A stretch of 17,861 nt of DNA, from positions 1-17,861 of the forward strand of contig CALESY010000023.1 of NCBI GenBank assembly GCA_937919945.1, given 5' to 3'. Both the position numbers and the translations under genes were made by a program. The stretch is from an uncultured Chitinophagaceae bacterium. GTDB lineage: Bacteria; Bacteroidota; Bacteroidia; Chitinophagales; Chitinophagaceae. Numbering within the stretch: position 1 is the first letter of the stretch; every line of letters begins with the position of its first letter. The notes beneath the pieces were generated by a model. It made no database searches and was not told the DNA's origin. It worked only from the letters and a program-made list of their open reading frames with translations. This document shows, one piece after another, positions 6,594 through 13,094 of this stretch.

Positions 6594-7448
6594 TTACTTT
6601 AGCCATTTATAAAGCTTGATTGTTTCTGCTGCTTCTTTCACATCATGCGCTCTTAAAATATTTGCCCCTTGTTGCAAAGCTACCATATGCAAGGCTGTAG
6701 TGCCGTTTAGTGCGCCATCAGGGTTGGTATCAAGCACTTTCCATATCATGCCCTTACGCGATATGCCCGCCAATACAGGTTTCCCAATTATATGCATTGT
6801 ATGCATGTTGCGTAACAGTTCGTAATTATGCTCCAGCGTTTTACCAAAACCAAAGCCAGGGTCAATAATGATGTCTTTTAGGCCTGCTGCCTCACATTTA
6901 TCAACCATTTCTTTGAGGTAGTCCAGTATGTCTTGTGTAACATTGTTATACAGTGGGTTTTGCTGCATGGTAGCAGGTGTTCCTTGCATGTGCATGGCTA
7001 TATAAGGTACTTGCAGTTGCGCTACGGTGGCTATCATATTACTGTCTATACTACCACTGCTTACATCATTTATGATAGATGCCCCTGCTAAGACAGCCTC
7101 AGTGGCCACTTTGCTATGATATGTGTCAACCGACAACCATGCTTCAGGAAAATGATTGTTCAGAGCTTCAATGGCGGGTAATACCCGCTTCAGTTCCTCA
7201 TCTGCAGCTATAATGGTGCTGCCAGGTTTGGTACTTGCCCCGCCTATGTCCAGTATGGCAGCTCCTTCGTTCAGCATACGTTCGGCGTTACGCAATATGC
7301 TGTCTGTATCACTGTCACGCCCCAGATTGTAGAAGCTATCAGGCGTGGCATTGAGGATACCCATTACAACAGGTGTAGATATGTCCAACAACCTACCCTT
7401 AGCTTGGAGGGTGGTTTGTACGGGTAAAACTGTATTTTTGAAACTCAT
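6594..7448 (-). CDS. folP: Dihydropteroate synthase
   Basis: FolP condenses 6-hydroxymethyl-dihydropterin diphosphate with 4-aminobenzoate to give dihydropteroate in folate synthesis, and is the target of sulfonamides. The 284 residues match the usual family length and TIM-barrel motif order: VMGILNATPDSFYN (28-41), ILDIGGASTKPGS (65-77), LSVDTYHSKVATEAVLAGASIINDVS (105-130), MHMQGTPATMQQNP (152-165), IIDPGFGFGKTLEHN (194-208), AGISRKGMI (227-235) and ILRAHDVKEA (264-273). Both classical signatures deviate slightly: ATPDSFYN for the common (V/A)TPDSFSD, and GASTKPGS for GESTRPGA. These are conservative and not signs of inactivity. The start lies 15 bp from the divergent DUF1599 gene, whose -7-like TATTTTTG falls inside the first codons of folP. 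Confidence 0.96.
   Translation of the reverse strand: MSFKNTVLPVQTTLQAKGRLLDISTPVVMGILNATPDSFYNLGRDSDTDSILRNAERMLNEGAAILDIGGASTKPGSTIIAADEELKRVLPAIEALNNHFPEAWLSVDTYHSKVATEAVLAGASIINDVSSGSIDSNMIATVAQLQVPYIAMHMQGTPATMQQNPLYNNVTQDILDYLKEMVDKCEAAGLKDIIIDPGFGFGKTLEHNYELLRNMHTMHIIGKPVLAGISRKGMIWKVLDTNPDGALNGTTALHMVALQQGANILRAHDVKEAAETIKLYKWLK
7433..7440 (+). promoter_or_regulatory. Possible -7 element for the DUF1599 gene, inside the folP 5' end
   Basis: TATTTTTG fits TAnnTTTG and ends 23 nt before the ATG at 7464, the same spacing as at the phosphate promoters. A TTTG at 7415-7418 is only 14 nt upstream, shorter than the usual 19-20, so the -33 is imperfect. With only 15 bp between the two genes, this promoter must lie within folP. 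Confidence 0.4.
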
Positions 7449-7463
7449 AGCACTACAAAGAAA

Positions 7464-8036
7464 ATGCAGGATAGCGTAAGCGCAAACACAATGACGAATA
7501 CTTTAGCACAATATAGGGCAGTGGTAGGCCGCTGCAAAGATATGTACGTTAAGAAAGCCAGAGATTACGGTACGTCTTGGCGGGTGCTACGGGGTATATC
7601 TATTGTCGACCAGATATATATAAAAGCATGGCGCATACGCCAGATACAGGAAACAAGGCAACAAAAAATAGGAGATAGTATAGAAAGCGAGTTTGTAGGC
7701 ATTGTCAACTATGGCATCATTGCGCTTATACAAAATGCTATGTCAGCAGATGCACCTACAGACCTGAGCTATGAAGAGGCAAAACACTGGTATGAGCTGA
7801 AGGCACAGGAAATAGAAGACCTGATGCAGCAAAAAAACCATGATTATGGCGAGGCGTGGAGAGAACTTTCGCAACAGTCGTTTGTTGACCTGATATTGGT
7901 AAAGCTGCTCCGTATTAAACAAATTCTTGCTAACGATGGACAGACAATAGTATCTGAAGGCGCAGATGCTAACTTTTGTGATATTGTAAACTATGCCATA
8001 TTTGCACTGATAAAAATAGATGAAGCGAAAGAATAG
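7464..8036 (+). CDS. Tandem DUF1599 protein
   Basis: A 190-residue soluble protein made of two copies of one module. The first (about 23-90) has KKARDYGTSWRVLRGISIVDQ, then KAWRIRQIQ and EFVGIVNYGIIALIQ. The second (about 116-184) has QKNHDYGEAWRELSQQSFVDL, KLLRIKQIL and NFCDIVNYAIFALIK. Conserved positions are (K/H)xDYGxxWR, VD, K.(L/W)RI.QI and F..IVNY.I.ALI. This double arrangement is typical of Bacteroidota DUF1599 proteins; I recall the family also being called nucleotide modification associated domain 1. Biochemical activity is unknown to me. It lies next to folP, a recurring neighbour in this phylum as I remember. The first ATG is used here; Met10 is a possible alternative. A 68-bp gap separates it from the DoxX-like gene. 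Confidence 0.85.
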   Translation: MQDSVSANTMTNTLAQYRAVVGRCKDMYVKKARDYGTSWRVLRGISIVDQIYIKAWRIRQIQETRQQKIGDSIESEFVGIVNYGIIALIQNAMSADAPTDLSYEEAKHWYELKAQEIEDLMQQKNHDYGEAWRELSQQSFVDLILVKLLRIKQILANDGQTIVSEGADANFCDIVNYAIFALIKIDEAKE

Positions 8037-8104
8037 GGTTTAACAGTTTATTACAAACTCATTTATAAATTTAGTAGTCAATACATACGCATAAACCAAT
8101 AAAT

Positions 8105-9226
8105 ATGAAGTACATACTTTGGCTGATAAGAATAGTAGTAGGTGTTCTGTTTATTTTCTCGGGGCTTGTAAAAGCCAATGACCCGCTTGGGCTCAGCTAT
8201 AAAATGGATGAATTCTTTGAAGTATGGAAAATGCATTGGATGATGCCATTCTCTCTGTCGCTATCTATACTGATGATAGCATTTGAAATCATTGCAGGGG
8301 TAGCGGTATTGCTGGGTTATGCACAAAAAGTATTTTCGGTACTGCTGTTATTGCTCATCGTTTTCTTCACATTCCTTACAGCCTATGTATTGTTTAGCGG
8401 CAAGATAAAAGAATGTGGCTGCTTTGGCGATTGCATTAAAATAAGCAACGAAGAAACTTTTTGGAAAGATGTGGCATTGACCGTGTTAGGATTAGTGCTG
8501 TTTATTTACCGTAAAAAAATACAGCCTGTTTTTAGTGGTAAGATAGGTACGCCATTGATGTTGCTTACTGCTATCTTCTCCTTCGGTGTGCAGTGGTATG
8601 CTTTGGGGCATTTACCTTTCCACGATTGCCTGCCATATAAAATTGGCACAAACATTCATAAAGACCGCCAGATACCACATGGTGCTACGCCCGATGTCTA
8701 TGAAACCGTATTGGTGTATGAGAAAGATGGTGTGAAAAAAGAATTCAATACCCAAAACTTCCCTTGGCAGGACACTACGTGGAAGTATGTAAGTAGCGAA
8801 TCGAAATTGATTAAAAAGGGCAATGCCGAACCGAAAATAAAAGACTTTATTATATCCGACTACGATGGTAACGATGTAACAGAAAGCATATTGACAACAC
8901 CTGGCAATACACTGCTGGTGTTTGTAAAAGATATAACAAAAGCCAATACAGCCAATATGGACAGGCTGCACAGTCTGATAGAGGATGCAGAAAAAAACAA
9001 TGTGCCAACGTATATATTATGCTCTGCTACCAAAGAAGATGCTCTGGCATTCCGCAAAGCGAATAATATAGATAAGGGCATTCTGTACATGTTTGATGCT
9101 ACAGTAAGCAAAACAGCCATGCGTTCTAATCCCGGGCTGATGCTGCTGGAACAGGGTACGATACGTGGTAAATGGAGCTATAAAGATTATCCTGCAACTC
9201 TGGCGGACGCTAAATCTGGTAAATAG
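8105..9226 (+). CDS. BT_3928-like DoxX membrane / thioredoxin-fold protein
   Basis: A 373-residue inner-membrane protein. The N-terminal half has a DoxX/MauE-like four-helix membrane domain with helices at about 5-22, 48-71, 77-97 and 122-135. It opens with IVVGVLFIFSGLVKANDPLG and carries CGCFGDC (Cys104, 106, 110) after the third helix. A further membrane segment (about 148-166) precedes a hydrophilic C-terminal region (about 200-373). That region looks like a thioredoxin/AhpC-type fold without a CxxC, with strands NTLLVFVKD and VPTYILCSA and the turn SNPGLMLLEQGTIRGKW. The layout matches the Bacteroidota BT_3928 family; a redox role in the envelope is likely but unproven. A degenerate -7 (TAAATTTA, 8066-8073) lies upstream. 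Its TAG shares its last base with the GTG of the permease gene, suggesting translational coupling. Confidence 0.82.
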   Translation: MKYILWLIRIVVGVLFIFSGLVKANDPLGLSYKMDEFFEVWKMHWMMPFSLSLSILMIAFEIIAGVAVLLGYAQKVFSVLLLLLIVFFTFLTAYVLFSGKIKECGCFGDCIKISNEETFWKDVALTVLGLVLFIYRKKIQPVFSGKIGTPLMLLTAIFSFGVQWYALGHLPFHDCLPYKIGTNIHKDRQIPHGATPDVYETVLVYEKDGVKKEFNTQNFPWQDTTWKYVSSESKLIKKGNAEPKIKDFIISDYDGNDVTESILTTPGNTLLVFVKDITKANTANMDRLHSLIEDAEKNNVPTYILCSATKEDALAFRKANNIDKGILYMFDATVSKTAMRSNPGLMLLEQGTIRGKWSYKDYPATLADAKSGK

Positions 9227-10281
9227 TGTTGCGCTTTCTGGTACGGCGCATACGGTATAGCCTGCTTGTATTGGCAGGTGTCGTTACTGTAGTGTTCTTC
9301 CTGTTCAATGTACTGCCGGGAGACCCTGCAAGGCTTACAATGGGGCAACGCAGCGACCTTGCTTCTGTAGAGAATGCACGCCGTGAAATGAACCTTGACA
9401 AGCCGCTGGTAACACGTTACCTGCTTTACCTCAATGATATTTCACCCATAGGCTATCATAAAACAGATAGTGTAGATAAAGCTAAATACAGTTACGCTAC
9501 GTTACTGCCACTCGGTGACTATGTACTTGGCATCAAGTGGCCATACTTAGGCCGAAGTTATAATACTAAACGAGAGGTAAATGCCGTGCTGATAGAAGCA
9601 CTACCCGGCACTATTATACTGGCACTGGCAGCCATGCTGATAGCTACATTGTGTGGTATATTACTTGGCATAATGGCTGCATTGAAAAAAGGTACATGGA
9701 TGGATACGTCTACGATTGCAGCAAGTGTAGCAGGGGTGTCAATGCCTTCCTTCTTTGCCGGATTGGTAATTGCTTATGTGTTTGGCTACTTGCTGCACAG
9801 CTATACGGGGCTGAACATGACAGGCAGCCTGTGGGAATACGATGCCATAAACGGACGATACCTTGCACTGCAAAATCTCATGTTGCCTGCCATTGCACTT
9901 GGCATCCGGCCGCTGGCTATTATTACACAACTTACACGTAGTGCCCTGCTCGATGTGCTCTCGCAAGACTATATCCGTACCGCTTATGCCAAAGGGCTAT
10001 CTACAGCCCAAGTGGTTTTCCGTCATGCGCTGCCCAATGCGCTGAACCCTGTGGTTACCGCCATATCTGGTTGGTTGGCAGAGTTGTTGGCAGGTTCTTT
10101 TTTTGTAGAGTATATTTTTGGATGGAAGGGTGTAGGTAAAATAACCGTTGATGCACTCGATAAGTTCGACTTCCCATTAGTGATGGGTTCTGTACTGCTC
10201 ACCGCTTTTATCTTCATCATCGTCAACCTGATAACGGATATGCTCTACGGTTGGCTCGACCCGAGGGTGCGTTTGGGCTAA
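9226..10281 (+). CDS. ABC transporter permease, OppB/DppB family
   Basis: A 351-residue inner-membrane permease of the peptide/nickel importer type. The N-terminus (RFLVRRIRYSLLVLAGVVTVVFFLF...LPGDPAR) is characteristic of OppB/DppB. Membrane segments lie near 11-30, 128-150, 165-190, 215-235, 275-297 and 318-341. The cytoplasmic EAA loop is DYIRTAYAKGLS through VVFRHALPNALNPV (about 248-276), which docks on the ATPase. The C-terminus YGWLDPRVRLG is typical. The region between the first two helices (about 35-120) is longer than in E. coli OppB, as often seen in Bacteroidota. The start is GTG at 9226 overlapping the preceding TAG; TTG at 9229 is an alternative. No binding protein, second permease or ATPase gene is in the window, so the partners must be encoded elsewhere. 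The 3' end overlaps the convergent lipoprotein gene by 4 bp. Confidence 0.9.
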   Translation: MLRFLVRRIRYSLLVLAGVVTVVFFLFNVLPGDPARLTMGQRSDLASVENARREMNLDKPLVTRYLLYLNDISPIGYHKTDSVDKAKYSYATLLPLGDYVLGIKWPYLGRSYNTKREVNAVLIEALPGTIILALAAMLIATLCGILLGIMAALKKGTWMDTSTIAASVAGVSMPSFFAGLVIAYVFGYLLHSYTGLNMTGSLWEYDAINGRYLALQNLMLPAIALGIRPLAIITQLTRSALLDVLSQDYIRTAYAKGLSTAQVVFRHALPNALNPVVTAISGWLAELLAGSFFVEYIFGWKGVGKITVDALDKFDFPLVMGSVLLTAFIFIIVNLITDMLYGWLDPRVRLG

Positions 10282-10826
10282 TAAAACACAACCACTGTAG
10301 AATCAGAGAATACTTTGTTTTTATCCGTTTTGCCTGTTACATAAAAAGTATATAACCCTTTAGCGAGGCTCGTGTCCGGCTCTTTGTTAAAACCTAAGAT
10401 AGTGCCATAGAAATACTTGTTGTCATTACCTATAGTATTACTCTCAGATAACAACATGTATTCAGGATATGAAAGCAGGTTGTCGTTGGCACTGATAGTT
10501 TTATCTGGAAATATTATGGCTTTATTACAGAATATTTTTATCTCGCTTTTAAGTATGCCCTCATCTATTATAGGTGGTGAATATACTTTGCGCTTTGCTA
10601 AATTCTGACACGACTTGCCTTTTAGGGTTGTATTAAGTGCCTTTACTTCAATAAAGTATGGCTTTTTGGGGCTATTACTTATTTGTACAGAGTCGTTTTT
10701 GTAAGTATATATATCTGCACCATAGTAGGTTAGTCTGTCTTCTGATTCCCTACAACAGGACGATAGGTGGAGTGTAACTGTTAATGCGCAACACATAGTT
10801 AAAAGGATAGTTGTATATCTTTTCAT
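10278..10826 (-). CDS. Putative lipoprotein of unknown function
   Basis: A 182-residue protein with an N-terminal signal peptide (MKRYTTILLT, then a hydrophobic core) and a lipobox LSSC ending at Cys24, followed by a second Cys25. The mature part begins CCRESED and probably sits on the periplasmic or outer-membrane surface. It is polar and beta-rich, with FYGTILGFNKEPDTSLAKGLYTFYVTG and a C-terminal VVVFY, suggesting one small beta-sandwich domain. I do not recognise the family. Its stop (TAG, 10280-10278) overlaps the permease stop by 4 bp. I found no clean TAnnTTTG element upstream; the nearest, TAGTTTG, has a one-base-short gap. Such short lipoproteins are common and lineage-specific in Bacteroidota. 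Confidence 0.65.
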   Translation of the reverse strand: MKRYTTILLTMCCALTVTLHLSSCCRESEDRLTYYGADIYTYKNDSVQISNSPKKPYFIEVKALNTTLKGKSCQNLAKRKVYSPPIIDEGILKSEIKIFCNKAIIFPDKTISANDNLLSYPEYMLLSESNTIGNDNKYFYGTILGFNKEPDTSLAKGLYTFYVTGKTDKNKVFSDSTVVVFY

Positions 10827-10983
10827 GATACAGTTTTAATAATTCTGTAACGACAAACTATATGCCAATTGGATGTAATCAGTTCTTAATAATCCTTAAT
10901 AGTTATACAGTAATGTATATGCTTACTAATGTTAACGGGCAATTAATAGTAAAGTGGTTTACAAAACAACTTTAACTCCAATG

Positions 10984-11003
10984 TTACCAAATCATTAAGT
11001 ATT
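10984..11003 (+). promoter_or_regulatory. Candidate phosphate-regulon operator upstream of the porin gene
   Basis: The half-sites TTACC (10984) and TTAAG (10995) are 11 bp apart within a 20-bp box ending ATTAAGTATT. The box is 15/20 identical to the one upstream of the DUF47-pit pair and lies at the same distance: its ATTAAG starts 43 bp before the -7 element. An 11-bp tandem half-site is the geometry of PhoB boxes. The motif is seen; the regulator is inferred. Confidence 0.45.
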
Positions 11004-11036
11004 GTTTATTAATTTCTTAGGGAATTGTTACCAAAA

Positions 11037-11044
11037 TACTTTTG
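11037..11044 (+). promoter_or_regulatory. -7 promoter element of the porin gene
   Basis: TACTTTTG, inside CAAAATACTTTTG, fits TAnnTTTG and ends 24 nt before the ATG. The -33 position (11013-11016) reads TTTC, a weak match, consistent with a promoter needing an activator. Confidence 0.6.
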
Positions 11045-11068
11045 CGCGCATTAAATCAATAAGACAAC

Positions 11069-12292
11069 ATGCGCCAAGCATTCAAATCAGGGATTACGGT
11101 ATTATTAGCAACTGTTTCGTTTGCCACAGCCAACGCCCAAAAAGGCGACCAGATGGAACTGAAACAAGAGGCCAGCAAAAAGAAATGGTATGAGTCTTTC
11201 AGCATTAGGGGCTACGTACAGGCCAGGTACAACCGTATATTGGAAACAAATGACAAATTGAGTTGTGAGCAGTGTGACCGTAGTTGGGGTGACAATGGAG
11301 GGTTCTTCCTCAGGCGGATACGAGTTATCTTCTTCGGGCAGATAAGCAAACAAGTATATTTTTATCTGCAACCCGACTTTGCGAGCTCAGCATCTACCAC
11401 AGGCCTACACTTTGGGCAGATAAGGGATATGTACTTTGATTTGGGTGTGGATAAGAAAAATCGCTTCCGCTTTCGTGTAGGACAGAGCAAAATACCTTTC
11501 GGGTTTGAAAATATGCAATCAAGCCAGAATCGTTTGCCACTAGACCGTGCTGATGCCCTGAACAGCGCATTGAGCAACGAGCGCGATTTGGGTGTTATGT
11601 TTTACTATGCACCTACTTATGTGCGAGAACTATATGCAAAATTGGTAAATGATGGCCTCAAGGGTTCGGGTGACTATGGTGTATTTGGTGTGGGTGTCTA
11701 TAACGGACAAACTGCTAATCGTCCTGAACTGAATAATGATCGACACACAGTAGCAAGGCTTACTTATCCATTCAAAATAGGCAACCAGATAATAGAACCG
11801 GGCATACAGGGCTATACCGGCTTCTATACAATGCCTACAGACCAGTTGTCTACAGGCACAAAGGTTAGGAAAGATATGACCTATATTGATAAGCGTGTGG
11901 CAGCTACATTTGTCCTTTACCCCAAGCCATTCGGTATATTAGCTGAATATAATATAGGTAAAGGACCGGAATTCAATACACAGACGGATAGTATCGAAGC
12001 AAGGGATTTGACAGGTGGTTTTGTAACTATGAACTATATGTTGAAGTATAAAAACCACATCTTTATTCCTTTTACACGCCTGCAATACTATGAAGGTGGT
12101 AAAAAACATGAACGTGATGCAAGAAGTTATAAAGTAAACGAAGTTGAAGTAGGCGTAGAATGGCAGCCTGTCAAGCAGTTTGAACTGGTAGCCATGTACA
12201 CCATTTCATCGCGCAGGTTTGAGGATTTTGCAAAACAAAACAACTTGCAGCAAGGCTCACTGCTACGCCTGCAAGCACAGATAAACTTCTAA
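11069..12292 (+). CDS. OprP/OprO-like phosphate-selective porin
   Basis: A 407-residue outer-membrane beta-barrel. The signal peptide ends ATANA with cleavage probably before Gln24. The mature protein starts with a polar stretch, then repeated amphipathic strands such as SFSIRGYVQARYN, FFLRRIRVIFFGQIS and FRFRVGQSKIPFGFEN. Its final residue is Phe in LQAQINF, the usual signal for barrel assembly. The FRVGQSKIPFGFEN region and ERDLGVMFYY resemble phosphate-selective porins O and P. Two cysteines form CEQC (Cys66, Cys69), possibly a disulfide in the first loop. The neighbours support phosphate or polyphosphate uptake: a DUF47 protein and a PiT transporter follow. It has its own promoter and candidate operator. 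An 86-bp gap with a second promoter separates it from the DUF47 gene. Confidence 0.85.
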   Translation: MRQAFKSGITVLLATVSFATANAQKGDQMELKQEASKKKWYESFSIRGYVQARYNRILETNDKLSCEQCDRSWGDNGGFFLRRIRVIFFGQISKQVYFYLQPDFASSASTTGLHFGQIRDMYFDLGVDKKNRFRFRVGQSKIPFGFENMQSSQNRLPLDRADALNSALSNERDLGVMFYYAPTYVRELYAKLVNDGLKGSGDYGVFGVGVYNGQTANRPELNNDRHTVARLTYPFKIGNQIIEPGIQGYTGFYTMPTDQLSTGTKVRKDMTYIDKRVAATFVLYPKPFGILAEYNIGKGPEFNTQTDSIEARDLTGGFVTMNYMLKYKNHIFIPFTRLQYYEGGKKHERDARSYKVNEVEVGVEWQPVKQFELVAMYTISSRRFEDFAKQNNLQQGSLLRLQAQINF

Positions 12293-12339
12293 GTATTAAT
12301 GTGTAGTGATTATATAATTAAATAATATTAAAGCTAAGG

Positions 12340-12359
12340 TTAAGGAATTATTAAGCATT
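12340..12359 (+). promoter_or_regulatory. Candidate phosphate-regulon operator upstream of the DUF47-pit pair
   Basis: TTAAG occurs at 12340 and again at 12351, exactly 11 bp apart, in a 20-bp box ending ATTAAGCATT. It matches the porin box at 15 of 20 positions and stands at the same 43-bp distance from the -7 element. Tandem 11-bp half-sites suggest a PhoB/OmpR-type response regulator. Confidence 0.5.
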
Positions 12360-12392
12360 CAATGCTTATTCTATAGCTTTGGCAAACAAAAA

Positions 12393-12400
12393 TACTTTTG
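12393..12400 (+). promoter_or_regulatory. -7 promoter element of the DUF47-pit operon
   Basis: TACTTTTG, within CAAAAATACTTTTG, is nearly identical to the porin promoter and ends 23 nt before the ATG at 12424. This makes the upstream in-frame TTG at 12379 an impossible start for this transcript. The -33 position (12369-12372, TTCT) is poor. Confidence 0.6.
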
Positions 12401-12423
12401 CTAACTATTCAATTCATATTTAT

Positions 12424-13071
12424 ATGGCTTTTGCATCTATAATGAAAATCTTCCTGCCTAAAGACAGGGTATTCTATGGCTTATTTGAAGAAGTGAGCAG
12501 TAACCTCGCACAAATGAGCGACATATTTACAAAAGCAATTGCTGAAAAAGATTCGACTGCAAGGCACAATCTGCTTAAAAGTCTGGAAGAATGGGAGCAT
12601 AAAAATGATGAGGTAACACATAAAATATTCATAGAACTGGGTAGAAACTTTATTACCCCATTCGACCGAGAGGATATACATTATTTAGCTACATCATTAG
12701 ATGATATCGCTGACTACTTGTGGGGTGCGTCTAAACGTGTGATGAACTACGGTATAGATGATATTGACGATGTAACCCAAGACTTTGCCAATATCATTTC
12801 AAAGTCAATAAAAGCACTCAACAAAGCCATCTATGGTTTGCGCGACATGAAAGATATACGCTCACTGACAGAGGCTTGTGTACTGATTAACAGCTATGAG
12901 AACGAAGGCGATGATACGCTGGATAAGGGTATGATGCATCTGTTTTCATCAAACATAAACCCTGTTGAAATCATTAAGAAAAAAGACCTGTACCAGATGC
13001 TGGAAATTGTGACCGATAAATGTGAGGATGCCGCAAACGTGATTGAGTCAATCATCATCAAATACGTATAA
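12424..13071 (+). CDS. DUF47/PhoU-like Pit accessory protein
   Basis: A cytoplasmic all-helical protein, 215 residues from the ATG at 12424, of the DUF47 family that is usually encoded beside PiT transporters and is thought to control their activity, possibly through metal or phosphate sensing. It opens MAFASIMKIFLPKDRVFYGLFEE, matching the usual (F/L)xPK(D/E)xxFF.LF start of the family. It continues with EEWEHKNDEVTHKIFIELGRNFITPFDREDIHYLATSLDDIADYL, holding the (E/D)xxxD metal-site pattern of PhoU folds. A second set, INSYENEGDD...KKDLYQMLEIVTDKCEDAANVIESI, forms the other half of the bundle. The reading frame extends upstream to a TTG at 12379, but that lies before the promoter element, so I start at 12424 (12442 is an alternative). 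Its TAA is 23 bp before the pit ATG, so the two are co-transcribed. Confidence 0.9.
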   Translation: MAFASIMKIFLPKDRVFYGLFEEVSSNLAQMSDIFTKAIAEKDSTARHNLLKSLEEWEHKNDEVTHKIFIELGRNFITPFDREDIHYLATSLDDIADYLWGASKRVMNYGIDDIDDVTQDFANIISKSIKALNKAIYGLRDMKDIRSLTEACVLINSYENEGDDTLDKGMMHLFSSNINPVEIIKKKDLYQMLEIVTDKCEDAANVIESIIIKYV

Positions 13072-13094
13072 AACATCGGTACAAAACAGACAAT

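Noticed and set aside
10949..10962. Palindrome GTAAA-GTGG-TTTAC upstream of the porin gene
   Set aside because: Five-base arms in AT-rich DNA are expected by chance, and the DUF47 promoter has no counterpart.
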